Shown here piece after piece: positions 8,376-16,426 of a stretch of DNA of 46,037 bases (position 1 is the stretch's first letter; every line of letters starts with the position of its first letter). This DNA is from a virus: the IMG/VR virus record IMGVR_UViG_3300020583_000021, positions 1-46,037 of that record, one strand, 5' to 3'. Both the position numbers and the translations under genes were made by a program. A model generated the notes under the pieces. It was not told the origin of the DNA. It saw nothing but the letters and a program-made list of their open reading frames with translations, and did not search any database.

Positions 8376-10088
8376 TTAGTTAATCGGCTCAATGCTGAAG
8401 GATTGCAGTTGTGGAGGCGTGGTCGATTCCGCCGCCGAGGTTTGCAGGAACGCAACATACAGCAAATCCTCGTCGAGCACGTCCGCCGTGATGGCACCGG
8501 TCGCCGATTCCACCGCAACCGAGGGCGAGGTTGTTGTGCCAGCCTGTAACTGGAAGATGGAAAAGCCGTCCGGCATGATCGTGCCGGTGGTTCCCGTGGC
8601 GTTGGTCGTCCAATCGCACTGGAACTGGCCGTCATAGGCCGCCGTGGTGATGGTGCCGGTAGTGGTCAGAGTGCAAACCGCTTTGGGCGTTCCCGTGGTG
8701 AAGTCGGTGATGTCGCCGATCCCCACAAGTATCTGCACGCTGCCCGAGGTGCTAGGGGTCAAAGTCAGTTTGCCGGTCATGCGCAGCTTGCGCGTGATGG
8801 TATTCAGGAATTGAATCGGCAAAGCCACCGTACCGAGAACGCTCGCTTGCCCAGCGGTCAGAGCTCCGGTAGCCGGGAAAGGGCCAAAGCTGGTCTGAAA
8901 GCCGAGCGACGGAACTCCCGAGGGTTGGTAAGCAAACGTCGTGTGACTTTGGAAGACTGGGTTGTACGCCGCCGCCACGCCCGCCGCCGCGGGATAGAGT
9001 GCGAAGGTGGTGAGTGGTTTCGAAACGAAAGCGTTTGATCCCGTTTGATTGAAGTTGGTATTGGTGATGGCGCAGGCCGGCACCACGGTTTCAATCGTGG
9101 TCAGGGTACAGTTGGCCGACGTTACGGGAATCCAGTAAGCCGCGGCATAGGAGGTCCCGATGCCGAATATCCAGCCCACCGCGCCCGTGGAAGCCGCCGG
9201 GGCTATGAATTCAATCTGGACTGCACCCGCAGAGGTGTAATTCGCCGTAGCTGACGCCGGCCCGATGCCCCCGAGTATATCCACGTAAGCGACCCAAACA
9301 TATTGCGCCGCGTTGGTGAAGCCACCGGAAGCAACCGCGATAGAAGTATCGCAAACCGTGTGAGTGCCGGTGCAATTCGCGGTTGAACCTACACGAGTCG
9401 TGGGAGTCGCCAGAGCAGACAAGGTGCTGGGCTGGGGGGTCCAGTAGCGGATGTTATTCGAACGCGTGTCCTCGAACTGGACATTCGGCTCGACCGGAAG
9501 GTTCGCCATGGCGTTCGCCAAGCTGGTGTAGCAGCCGGTGCAGGATGTGTTCAGTGAGAAACCAGGCGGAATCACCACTGTGCCGCCGCCCTGGTTGTAG
9601 GCATCCTGATTCGCTTCGGCTACTCCTCCAGTGGCGCTCATCACGGTAGCTCCCAGGCCATGTAGGAAAGTGAAGCTGCCGGTCAGCGTGCAGGTCACCA
9701 GCACCGCATCCTGGTTCATCCCTTTCGAGTTGTAGCATCCGGAAGGATTCGCGGTCAGCGTTACCAATTCAGGATTAGCGTCGTTGATGAGGATGGGCAC
9801 ATTGATCGCCCACGGCATCACAGCGCGCCCGTCCTTGAGTACGATGTAGCCGCCACGCACGGTGATCGTCGAGGAACCAGTGGCGGCGTTGCCCTGATAA
9901 ATTGCGGCGTTGGCAAATAGGCCGCTGGAGCTCGCGTACTCGTTAGCGACAAAGCGGCCAGCGACGAAAGATATAGCCGAACCGCTGCTTGAATTGGCGT
10001 TGGAGTTGGGAGAGCTTTGCGCGATCGCCCCGCAGGCGAGCAGCACGCAAACGGCGATGATGGAGGCGATTCTGCGCGTGAAATTCAT
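8376..10088 (-). CDS. Exported Cys-rich beta protein, 570 aa (possible tail or decoration protein)
   Basis: ATG 10088 has AGGAG six bases upstream. The first ~24 residues are a signal peptide (RRIASIIAVCVLLACGAIAQ) with an LLAC-G lipobox-like site as well as an AIAQ cleavage option. The mature part is Thr/Ser/Ala/Gly-rich, beta-strand-like, and holds many paired cysteines, as in exported disulphide-bonded proteins. It lies between the terminase block and portal, where a tail fibre or decoration gene would be plausible. No catalytic motif is seen. It resembles in style the exported proteins at 32192-36527. The role is inferred only. Confidence 0.72.
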   Translation of the reverse strand: MNFTRRIASIIAVCVLLACGAIAQSSPNSNANSSSGSAISFVAGRFVANEYASSSGLFANAAIYQGNAATGSSTITVRGGYIVLKDGRAVMPWAINVPILINDANPELVTLTANPSGCYNSKGMNQDAVLVTCTLTGSFTFLHGLGATVMSATGGVAEANQDAYNQGGGTVVIPPGFSLNTSCTGCYTSLANAMANLPVEPNVQFEDTRSNNIRYWTPQPSTLSALATPTTRVGSTANCTGTHTVCDTSIAVASGGFTNAAQYVWVAYVDILGGIGPASATANYTSAGAVQIEFIAPAASTGAVGWIFGIGTSYAAAYWIPVTSANCTLTTIETVVPACAITNTNFNQTGSNAFVSKPLTTFALYPAAAGVAAAYNPVFQSHTTFAYQPSGVPSLGFQTSFGPFPATGALTAGQASVLGTVALPIQFLNTITRKLRMTGKLTLTPSTSGSVQILVGIGDITDFTTGTPKAVCTLTTTGTITTAAYDGQFQCDWTTNATGTTGTIMPDGFSIFQLQAGTTTSPSVAVESATGAITADVLDEDLLYVAFLQTSAAESTTPPQLQSFSIEPIN

Positions 10089-10150
10089 TGGTTTCTCCTA
10101 AGTTGTAAAAGCTGGAATTTGCGGAAATGGGGTAAATCTACAAACTTGTT

Positions 10151-10471
10151 CTAATTGCAGTCGGCGGCGCGACCGTAGCTGCCCGCGATGTCACTGGCGT
10201 TCATATCTCCGACGGAACTCTCGCCACCGTCTTTATCATCGTCACCCTCACCTTTGCCGAAGTCCTGATCCATCTTGTCGCGGGCTTCTTCGTAGGTGGT
10301 GTGGTCGTCATGGTCTTCGTGGCCATTGGGATGCGTATGCACAGAGTGGTAGCCGCCGCCTTCGTCTTCGTCGATGGTGTGGTGGTGCATTCCGTCGCCC
10401 TGCATCTGCTCTTTGCCGCCTGAGCGCTCGGCTACGATTTCTGACATATCTTCTGGATCTTGGTCAAACAT
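10151..10471 (-). CDS. His/Asp/Glu-rich protein, 106 aa
   Basis: This strikingly polar protein has clusters such as HHHTIDEDEGGGYHSVHTH and GHEDHDDH between residues about 29 and 57, then acidic Lys/Gly-rich sequence; it has almost no hydrophobic core. Such composition suggests metal binding or intrinsic disorder. It lies in the head cluster between a 137-residue protein and the exported 570-residue protein. No family is recognised. Confidence 0.7.
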   Translation of the reverse strand: MFDQDPEDMSEIVAERSGGKEQMQGDGMHHHTIDEDEGGGYHSVHTHPNGHEDHDDHTTYEEARDKMDQDFGKGEGDDDKDGGESSVGDMNASDIAGSYGRAADCN

Positions 10472-10522
10472 GGTCCGGTTCCTCGGTTTCGTGTGAAGTG
10501 GGGTGAAGCGCGGACGGGATGA

Positions 10523-10936
10523 TTAAGCGGAGGCTTTTTCTGCAGCTTCTGCCTTTTCCTCTAGGGCCACTTCCTTTACCGGTGTGTCTATGGCTTCCAC
10601 GGCGTACTCGCTCCATTCCGCATGGCCGCGCTGCGCGGCGATCTGGGCTGGAGTTGAGCCGTGCTTGCGCTTAAATTCTTCGTCGAATTCGTGCGAGGCG
10701 TGAACCACGTCGTGCTCAATCTGGATTTCCGGCACGGCGACGGCCGCTTGGAATACAGTTGGCTTCTTATGCGGCTGGCTGGGCAGCGCTTGTTTGACGA
10801 AGGCCAGGGTGAGCAATGGTTCGCCATTCTTGCCGAGGTGCGAGACTTCCCCGAAGCGTGCCGATAAGACGAGCGCGGGAAGAGTCTGGCCGTTGATGGA
10901 AATCAAAACGATGGAGGGTAATTTAGCTTGCGACAT
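10523..10936 (-). CDS. Hypothetical head-region protein, 137 aa
   Basis: ATG 10936 has AGGAG seven bases upstream and overlaps the preceding gene by 14 bases, which fixes the start; the longer frame to 11206 is antisense-like noise. The N-terminal half looks like a small beta domain (IVLISINGQTLPALVLSARF); the C-terminal half is helical, ending in a Glu/Ala-rich tail. The function is unknown. Confidence 0.75.
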   Translation of the reverse strand: MSQAKLPSIVLISINGQTLPALVLSARFGEVSHLGKNGEPLLTLAFVKQALPSQPHKKPTVFQAAVAVPEIQIEHDVVHASHEFDEEFKRKHGSTPAQIAAQRGHAEWSEYAVEAIDTPVKEVALEEKAEAAEKASA

Positions 10937-11333
10937 GAGTTTTCTCCTGAGTTGTGGATACGGGAACTTTTTGCTTTTCGAGCGCGCTGGCGAGCGCGTC
11001 GGTCTTTTGCTGCGGGGTGTTCGAGAGCTTGCGCACTTCGTTGAAGAAGTTTTTCCAGGAACCTTGGCGGCGCAAGCGAGGTCGAGTATCTGGAATAGAT
11101 TGCTGTGAAGGAGGAGCTTTTGCCGAGGCGAGTTCGCCGTTTTCCGCGCGCGCAACAGCAGGGAAGAGCAGGTTCCGGAAAATTTTGGCCTCGTCTCTTG
11201 CCGCATCTCGCTCCTCTTCCAGTGTGGCGATCATCTGGATATGAATTGCGGCCTCGCGCTCATAGGCTGATGCAATCTGATACCAACCCAGCCCGAACAC
11301 AGCCGCGAATAAGACGCCGAGAAGATAAATCAT
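10923..11333 (-). CDS. Membrane-anchored coiled-coil protein, 136 aa
   Basis: The ATG overlaps the preceding stop (ATGA). Residues 2-22 form one transmembrane helix (IYLLGVLFAAVFGLGWYQIA), followed by a charged helix (YEREAAIHIQMIATLEEER) of coiled-coil type and a basic, disordered tail. This architecture resembles inner-membrane spanins or other lysis accessory proteins, but its place directly after the terminase makes a structural role equally possible. Confidence 0.72.
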   Translation of the reverse strand: MIYLLGVLFAAVFGLGWYQIASAYEREAAIHIQMIATLEEERDAARDEAKIFRNLLFPAVARAENGELASAKAPPSQQSIPDTRPRLRRQGSWKNFFNEVRKLSNTPQQKTDALASALEKQKVPVSTTQEKTHVAS

Positions 11334-11647
11334 CGCCTGCCGCTCCTCACAATCGACCGCCGCTTCCGTTTCGTGGGCCGTGTGTGCTGCTCTTTGAAAA
11401 TCCCGTGCTGCATGAACACTTCCTGGCGCAACTGCCGCATATCGTCAGAGTTCATCACCTTCGCCCCGGCGGCGAGAACCTCCTCGAGTGATTCCTCCGG
11501 CACATAACCTAAACGCCCGGTCGGAGCTAGCACGCGCACGCCTTGTGGGGCCTCCCGAATCAAAAAGGGCACGTTCCATTGCGGTCGGGAACCGGCTTGC
11601 TGTACGCGAACCATAAAATCTTCGAGAATTTGATCTGCCGCGCTCAT
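11330..11647 (-). CDS. Hypothetical protein following terminase, 105 aa
   Basis: The ATG at 11647 overlaps the terminase stop (ATGA), implying coupled translation. The N-terminal part is a small alpha/beta fold (VRVLAPTGRLGYVPEE) and the C-terminal 25 residues are strongly basic (RPTKRKRRSIVRSGRR), which could contact DNA. No family is recognised. Confidence 0.75.
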   Translation of the reverse strand: MSAADQILEDFMVRVQQAGSRPQWNVPFLIREAPQGVRVLAPTGRLGYVPEESLEEVLAAGAKVMNSDDMRQLRQEVFMQHGIFKEQHTRPTKRKRRSIVRSGRR

Positions 11648-13272
11648 GATTGCTTTTTCTTAGCGGCCTGCCCGCCGAACTTCTCAAACCAGTCTTCTCC
11701 CGGCTTCTCCGGCTCGACTCTAGCGGCAAAGCGCATCCGGACCTCGTGCAATTGCTCTTCGAGTTTCACCGCGTCGGGCTTGACTGCCGTTCCGATCATC
11801 CACTGCAAGCCAACTCCTGCTGAATCGACTGGATCGTCGCCGATTTGCGCTTCGTTCCAATTGACCTTCAACATCTCTTCCGGCTTGTTGTGATCGGTGT
11901 CCCGGATCATGGAAGGGATGGATTGAATCAACTTCTGGCAACGATTCGAGATGAACCAGACTGGCGGCTGGGCTAACAACTTCCGTTCCGGGTCTGCTGG
12001 ATAGCCAAGAGTTTGCGACATCAATCGAGCGCGCACCAGCCTCATACCCGGCCTTGAATCCGCCGGAAACGGACGCGGAATGTTCGGTCCTAATCCATCT
12101 TTGAGCAATTGCCCGATAGATTTGGGATCGTCCTTTTGCGCGCGCGGGGAGAGTTTGCCTTCGTCCCACACAAAGACAAAAGCCCGCAAGGGAGCGAGTT
12201 GGTGATATTGCGCCTCGCACGCCGTGATCCTGCGCCCCACTTCGGTCTCGTGAATTTGCCGGTCCCATAATTCGTCGTACGTGATGACTACGTTGCTTTC
12301 ATCCTTGGCGTGCCAGTGAAAGCAGTGGGGATGGTCGTAGCCCCAGTCGCCCGAAAGTGTGCGGAAATGAAAGGGGCGGATGCGAGCCATCGCTTCGGCG
12401 TGGGGGATGACGTGTATCTTCGGCGTGAAGTAAGGAAAGTATTGACCGGTGAAGATGTCCCAGTTGCCGTGTGCGACGCGGTTGGCCATGTCCGGCGGGA
12501 GTGTGCAGTTTCGGGTGTGATAGTCCTCGTTGATGTAAGGATTGTCGCTAGCGAGGAATGTGACCCGCTCAAACTGGTCGGTGATGTCGAACGGCTTCCC
12601 GAATTGATTGCTCTTGCACTTGGGACAAGACCCGTCGCGCCATACCAGTCGGCATTGGAGACACTTAACCCCCTTAAACTCCGGCGGGTAGTCTTTCGTG
12701 ATCCAGTATTTCTTAACCCAGGCGTGTCCTGGGCCACCGGAATTTGTGCCGGCACCGAATTTAGGCCGGTCGATTCCCGGCCAGCGCAAGCGGAAGCGCA
12801 GATCGTTGAATACCGAGAGTTGGTGCCGAGTAAGTTCCTCGACGGCTTCCGCCGCGAACTCGGCGGAGAAATACTTTGACGGGTCGTCCAAATTGCGGAG
12901 TGCGATAACCCCGGACCCATATTCAGGCCGCAACACATAATCAAGAGCACCATCGGTTCGGCGCAGCGAGCCCAGCCACGGCGGAAACTCCACGCGCATT
13001 TTAGAGATGTGGCGGTCAAGCAACGTTGGATAATCTTCGCAAAACAGGCCAGTGCGTACCGATGTAAGGCCGAGGGTTTGAAACGCATCGACAAGGAAGT
13101 CCACCAGCCACCAGCGCAGCGCATAGCTTTTGCCTCCCGAAGCTTCCCCCTCAGCCAGGACAAAATCATATTTCGCGATTTTTTCCAGAAACTCATACTG
13201 TCTTGGTTCGGGCCTAATTAACTCGGCGAGGGTGCGCGGGGCTACTCTCGAAATGACTGGGGAGGTTGCCAC
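11644..13272 (-). CDS. terL: Terminase large subunit, 542 aa
   Basis: This is the motor ATPase/nuclease that packages DNA into the head. The N-terminal ATPase shows a terminase-type Walker A (GEASGGKS, residues 42-49) and a candidate Walker B/acidic pair in the stretch after 135 (AAEAVEEL). The C-terminal domain shows an RNase-H-like start (LSGDWGYDHPH, near 310) expected for the nuclease. Unusual is a zinc-ribbon insertion near 204-219 (CLQC then CPKC). The start is GTG 13272, overlapping the upstream gene by 59 bases. The length is normal for the family. Confidence 0.85.
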   Translation of the reverse strand: MATSPVISRVAPRTLAELIRPEPRQYEFLEKIAKYDFVLAEGEASGGKSYALRWWLVDFLVDAFQTLGLTSVRTGLFCEDYPTLLDRHISKMRVEFPPWLGSLRRTDGALDYVLRPEYGSGVIALRNLDDPSKYFSAEFAAEAVEELTRHQLSVFNDLRFRLRWPGIDRPKFGAGTNSGGPGHAWVKKYWITKDYPPEFKGVKCLQCRLVWRDGSCPKCKSNQFGKPFDITDQFERVTFLASDNPYINEDYHTRNCTLPPDMANRVAHGNWDIFTGQYFPYFTPKIHVIPHAEAMARIRPFHFRTLSGDWGYDHPHCFHWHAKDESNVVITYDELWDRQIHETEVGRRITACEAQYHQLAPLRAFVFVWDEGKLSPRAQKDDPKSIGQLLKDGLGPNIPRPFPADSRPGMRLVRARLMSQTLGYPADPERKLLAQPPVWFISNRCQKLIQSIPSMIRDTDHNKPEEMLKVNWNEAQIGDDPVDSAGVGLQWMIGTAVKPDAVKLEEQLHEVRMRFAARVEPEKPGEDWFEKFGGQAAKKKQS

Positions 13273-13648
13273 GTTCTAGCGCCGCTTGCGTCTCGCGCGT
13301 GTCCGCAGTGATCGTCGGTTGCACGGGTTTGCCAAGCTGCCACAGTAGGAGGTCTTTGAAAAACGCCTTCGCTCCTGCATCCTGAGTTACCAGTAAATTG
13401 AGCGCCATGTCTTCAGCGCTTTTGATCTCTTTGCCGTTTGCGGCTTTAAGATTCAACTCCTTGATTCGCGCAAACACCCGCGTCGCAAAACCCTTTCCGA
13501 ATTTAACGTCGTTCGCCTCGGGAACGTTCTTTTTCCGGCCCGCTTTGCTGTGATCTCCGCTGCCCCGTTTTTCCTCATGCCCGCAAGCTCCGCAGACTTT
13601 TCCCTCGCGTTCCGCTCGGCACACCTTGCAAGTCTTAGTTTTTGCCAT
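13214..13648 (-). CDS. Possible terminase small subunit with zinc ribbon, 144 aa
   Basis: The assignment as DNA-recognising packaging subunit rests on position directly before and overlapping terL, the size, and the basic helical middle (KAGRKKNVPEAND, FARIKELNLKAANGKE), with a stretch typical of small-terminase-like phage proteins (FFKDLLLWQLGKPVQPT). The N terminus is a four-Cys ribbon (CKVC ... CGAC, residues 7-21). There is no good ribosome site before ATG 13648. Other DNA-binding roles are possible. Confidence 0.6.
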   Translation of the reverse strand: MAKTKTCKVCRAEREGKVCGACGHEEKRGSGDHSKAGRKKNVPEANDVKFGKGFATRVFARIKELNLKAANGKEIKSAEDMALNLLVTQDAGAKAFFKDLLLWQLGKPVQPTITADTRETQAALERGNLPSHFESSPAHPRRVN

Positions 13649-13665
13649 GCACGGAAATAAAAGAA

Positions 13666-14268
13666 TTAAGCGCCGAGAACCCCAAACGCGGTACGTGCTT
13701 TTTGTGCCGACGCCGAGCGTTTCGGGTTGAGATAAGGCTTCAGTGAATTTAAGTCTTTGTGTCCGCTTTCGTTTTGCAATGCCTCAAGGTCCATGAAATC
13801 ACGTAGATAGTCGATCCCTGAGCTTTTCATCGTGTGCGGATGACAAGCCACGGCAGGCAATCCTGCGTCTACTCCGAACCGTTTAATCCAACGTTGAAAG
13901 GTCCGCGCCGTCACCGGAAACAACTTTTGATTCCCCTGCCTTTTTGAACACAAATTAAGCATCGCCTGGCGCACATTCAACAGTGGATTTTCGTGTTCGT
14001 CTAATTCACCGTCGATTGGATTCGACCCCTTCAACCGGGTCACCTTAAAACGATTTCCCACTACATTCGCGGCCGTAAGTCCGGGATAGTAAACCCGCTT
14101 TTTCTCTTTCGTTTTCTTATTCTTCCAGCTACACCAGCCGCCGACGACTTCGTGTGCTCGCATGTGGAACCGGAAAGCCAGATAGCACATCAGCCATGCC
14201 TCCACGCTATGCTTCATCGCTTCTGCCAAAATCTTCAACACCTCATCCGGCTCCAAAAAATGCGGCAT
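13666..14268 (-). CDS. Short tyrosine recombinase (integrase-like), 200 aa
   Basis: The catalytic domain of the phage integrase/XerD family is visible: Arg37 (FHMRAHEV), a beta-hairpin Lys near 80, His145-x-x-Lys148 where HxxR is usual, His170 (SGHKDL) and Tyr179 (PYLNPK). The N-terminal arm/core-binding domain of a standard ~300-residue integrase is missing, and an in-frame stop lies immediately upstream of the ATG, so this is a natural short form or a truncated gene. A 9-bp inverted repeat with a 7-bp centre lies 26 bases upstream (14294-14318). It may integrate DNA, resolve dimers, or be inactive. Confidence 0.75.
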   Translation of the reverse strand: MPHFLEPDEVLKILAEAMKHSVEAWLMCYLAFRFHMRAHEVVGGWCSWKNKKTKEKKRVYYPGLTAANVVGNRFKVTRLKGSNPIDGELDEHENPLLNVRQAMLNLCSKRQGNQKLFPVTARTFQRWIKRFGVDAGLPAVACHPHTMKSSGIDYLRDFMDLEALQNESGHKDLNSLKPYLNPKRSASAQKARTAFGVLGA

Positions 14269-14293
14269 TCAATATCGCAAAACAATTAACTTT

Positions 14294-14318
14294 TGTCCGA
14301 GTCCTGCAAACTCGGACA
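14294..14318. repeat. Inverted repeat beside recombinase, possible core site
   Basis: Perfect 9-bp arms TGTCCGAGT and ACTCGGACA flank a 7-bp centre (CCTGCAA). Inverted arms around a 6-8 bp overlap are the geometry of tyrosine-recombinase core sites, and the recombinase gene starts 26 bases away. No T run follows on either strand, so a terminator is less likely. Confidence 0.5.
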
Positions 14319-14328
14319 CACACATCAC

Positions 14329-14751
14329 CTAGCAGCCAAAGGTCTCCAGCAGATTCATGCGGTAGCAGCGCAACGGCGTCTCCAGCTTCGACAGCTCCTT
14401 GAATCCATAGCGCTCGGCAAATTTGCAGGTCGATTCATCGTGACCAAGAAAGTAAACATCCCCAACATCGCGGCGATAGGCTTCCTCGATCGTATGCTCC
14501 GCCAAGCGCACAATCGCTTGCCCCGTCTCTGCGAGGGAAAGACCTGGCCGAAAAATCAAGTGCTCGATCATCAGCGGTTGCGCGATCGGGGAATAACCTT
14601 GTGTTCCGTTCTTGTTGAAAGCTTCGAGAGTAAAGGTCGATGCGTGCTTGAACACGTCGAGATCGATCAGTTCGCCGTCGCGCGTGGTCCGGGCAAATTC
14701 CAGAAGCTGTTCTGGCACATCGCAACGTGTTTTTACCAGCAGCCGTTCCAT
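14329..14751 (-). CDS. GNAT-like acetyltransferase-fold protein, 140 aa
   Basis: The C-terminal third (DVYFLGHDESTCKFAERYGF near 98-117) follows the pattern of the last GNAT motif, with a residue-rich turn, a helix with Ala, and Tyr-Gly-Phe before the final strand. The N-terminal half contains strands compatible with the fold. Such proteins occur in phage head regions, often without a known substrate. The start ATG 14751 lies three bases after the upstream stop. The fold assignment is moderate and the activity unknown. Confidence 0.6.
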   Translation of the reverse strand: MERLLVKTRCDVPEQLLEFARTTRDGELIDLDVFKHASTFTLEAFNKNGTQGYSPIAQPLMIEHLIFRPGLSLAETGQAIVRLAEHTIEEAYRRDVGDVYFLGHDESTCKFAERYGFKELSKLETPLRCYRMNLLETFGC

Positions 14752-14754
14752 CTC

Positions 14755-15168
14755 TTACTCGACCGTCACCGTCACCGGATTCGTGGGCGCCGTCGTACAC
14801 AATACCCGCAAGAACTTCGCCCGGATGATCAGCTCGACTCGTCCCACTCCGCTCGCGTTCAAATTCGCAGCAGCCACAGTGCCAGGTGTGCCGCCATTGA
14901 AATTCTCCGAGGTATATTCGGCGGCCGCGTCGAAGTCCGCCGTCTGGATCTGGAACATGCCCGCCCCTAAACCCAAGGGGCAGGAGAAGCGCACCGAGAC
15001 CGGGGTGAGTTGGCCAGTTGGGGTCGTGGGCATCAAAGCCACAGCAAGAGAGGCTGCGTTGGCGGGAGGGGTTTCGGCCGAGAGCAGAACCGCTGGCACA
15101 ATTTGATCGCGGGTGACCGAAACCAGAGGAGAATTGGAAGTGATTTGGGAACCGTAAGCTGGGGACAT
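14755..15168 (-). CDS. Putative virion surface or structural protein, 137 aa
   Basis: This protein is Thr/Ala/Pro/Val-rich and strand-forming with few charges (SPAYGSQITSNSPLVSVTRD at the start, TTAPTNPVTVTVE at the end), like small capsid decoration or fibre proteins. There is no signal peptide. The start ATG 15168 has only a weak ribosome site. Position in the packaging cluster fits a structural role, which is inferred. Confidence 0.65.
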   Translation of the reverse strand: MSPAYGSQITSNSPLVSVTRDQIVPAVLLSAETPPANAASLAVALMPTTPTGQLTPVSVRFSCPLGLGAGMFQIQTADFDAAAEYTSENFNGGTPGTVAAANLNASGVGRVELIIRAKFLRVLCTTAPTNPVTVTVE

Positions 15169-15179
15169 AGATTAGGAGC

Positions 15180-15533
15180 TCATTTCAGGAACTTCAGCAG
15201 CGCCAGCACCCCGGCCACCACGGTTAAGAATGCGTTCACCACAGCCAATGCCTTGACTGCCAAAGTCATCCATCCCAAGGTTTGCTGTATTTGGTCTTTT
15301 TCCCGGATTAATCCTTGAGTGACGTGATGGCAGTGGCTCAGACTTTTGACGATGCCGGCCGCCGATTCTCGAGGGAATTCCCTCGGTTGGGTTCGATCCC
15401 CGACGTAGTAAGGGCGCTTTTCCATCGCTAGTACCGCAATGATTTGCAAGGCGTCAGGCTTGAGATCCTCTCCACCAGGAGCCGAAAGAATCTCGGTGAT
15501 AAGAATGCGGTCGCGGATGGAGCCGAAGAACAC
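15180..15533 (-). CDS. C-terminally membrane-anchored protein, 117 aa
   Basis: A GTG start at 15533 (VFFGSIRDR) is preferred because the longer frame to 15653 overlaps the preceding gene by 110 bases and its start reads as noise. The last 32 residues form one long hydrophobic helix (TLAVKALAVVNAFLTVVAGV...) ending FLK, so the protein is a tail-anchored membrane protein with the N terminus inside. It could serve in lysis (holin-like) or membrane association. It lacks other motifs. Confidence 0.6.
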   Translation of the reverse strand: MFFGSIRDRILITEILSAPGGEDLKPDALQIIAVLAMEKRPYYVGDRTQPREFPRESAAGIVKSLSHCHHVTQGLIREKDQIQQTLGWMTLAVKALAVVNAFLTVVAGVLALLKFLK

Positions 15534-15543
15534 ATCAGGCGCT

Positions 15544-15846
15544 TTACAAACCTTCGAGCTGAAGGGCGTGCAGGAATGTCTTGCGCATCTGCCAGACGGG
15601 AATTCCGCCGGAGGGAAATTTCTTCCAGGCATTCGTGAAGCTGACCGCCACAATATGCCCCGTCTCCGTCACTAACATTCGTAGATGGGACGGTGCGCGT
15701 TTTTTAATCGCGCGGCGGCCGTCGCCGTCAATGATGTAGTCGGCGCTCTGGGTTAGAACTGACGATGCTGCAGAGGAATCGGAACAACGGTAGGCAAAGC
15801 GGTCAACGGCTGGGTTTTGATCCCAGTCATACACACGGGTGCTCAT
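15544..15846 (-). CDS. Hypothetical protein at head of late region, 100 aa
   Basis: This is the most upstream gene of the minus-strand late block. ATG 15846 (MSTRVYDWDQNP) is preferred to GTG 15879. The sequence reads as a small alpha/beta protein (DYIIDGDGRRAIKKR, MLVTETGHIVAVSF) without a known motif. There is no clear ribosome site. Confidence 0.6.
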   Translation of the reverse strand: MSTRVYDWDQNPAVDRFAYRCSDSSAASSVLTQSADYIIDGDGRRAIKKRAPSHLRMLVTETGHIVAVSFTNAWKKFPSGGIPVWQMRKTFLHALQLEGL

Positions 15847-15995
15847 ATTTTGTGGGTTGAGTGACTTCCGGGCGCGCACTCGGCGAACTTCGCAAAGATG
15901 AGACCTTCACCCTACGCGAGCGCGTCAATATTGCACAAGATACCCGGCGAAGATTCTCCAGTTACCAAAGTACTAGATGAGGCAGGAATCCGGAC
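15847..15995. other. Gap upstream of late region
   Basis: No gene is seen. On the minus strand, TTGTGC-18-TAGGGT (about 15918-15947) is a weak promoter candidate for the late genes, and GCGAAGTTCGC (near 15892-15902) is a small dyad. Neither is convincing alone. Confidence 0.4.
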
Positions 15996-16241
15996 ATGAC
16001 CTTCCGTTACTAGGAGTTCAGACCGAAGTTTGATAATGCAGAGAGCGAGAGCTATGGGTTTCTCATCGAACAGAACGTGCAGAAACTATTGTCCAATCCG
16101 CAGTCTTTCGAGAGGTTCCGGGAGTTCCTTACTCAGGAGATCGAGGGATTGGACCGCCTGACGGATCAGGTGATGTATCAGGCCATGAAGAAGAAGCCGA
16201 AGAGGGTAGAGCAGGTAAAAGAGGCGTGTGTGGGGACTTAG
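15996..16241 (+). pseudogene. Small plus-strand gene interrupted by an amber codon
   Basis: ATG 15996 with AGGA eight bases upstream opens a frame that meets TAG as its sixth codon (16011-16013), then runs open to the stop at 16239. The downstream part reads as a genuine charged helical protein (FLIEQNVQKLLSNPQSFERF, then a basic tail). A C-to-T change in a Gln codon would explain the stop. The frame ends three bases inside the end of the convergent minus gene, as real neighbours here do. It may be a nonsense allele, a sequencing error, a suppressed amber, or a gene starting at GTG 16077. Confidence 0.55.
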
Positions 16242-16426
16242 CGAACAATGTTGTTGCGGCGGAGCTTTTGCAGTGCTGCCTCTTGCTCAACAGAATTACA
16301 CTCGATCCTTCCGTTATTTCGCATGCCTTCCCGGAGCAGAGCTTTTTCCTCCTCGGACAAGTGGTGTAGGTGCCACATGGCGAAAGGCTGACTCAGCCAG
16401 CGCCAATAAGTTCGCAGGGTACTCAC
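16238..16426 (-). CDS. Small helical protein, 62 aa
   Basis: The GTG start overlaps the stop of the basic 51-residue gene (GTGA) with AGAAGG upstream, so the two form one unit. The sequence is rich in Trp/His early (YWRWLSQPFAMWHLHH) and then helical (SEEEKALLREGMRNNGR). It lies in the divergent switch opposite the early plus operon, so a regulatory or superinfection role is conceivable. No family is recognised. Confidence 0.65.
   Translation of the reverse strand: MSTLRTYWRWLSQPFAMWHLHHLSEEEKALLREGMRNNGRIECNSVEQEAALQKLRRNNIVR

Noticed and set aside
14294-14318. Inverted repeat as a tRNA anticodon arm
   Set aside because: The 7-base loop on the plus strand lacks the required T at the second position and no acceptor or T arm lies around it; a relation to a host tRNA attB remains untested.
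15534-15653. ATG-initiated N-terminal extension of the 15180 gene
   Set aside because: Overlaps the upstream gene by 110 bases and reads as random; the GTG at 15533 just after the upstream stop fits better.
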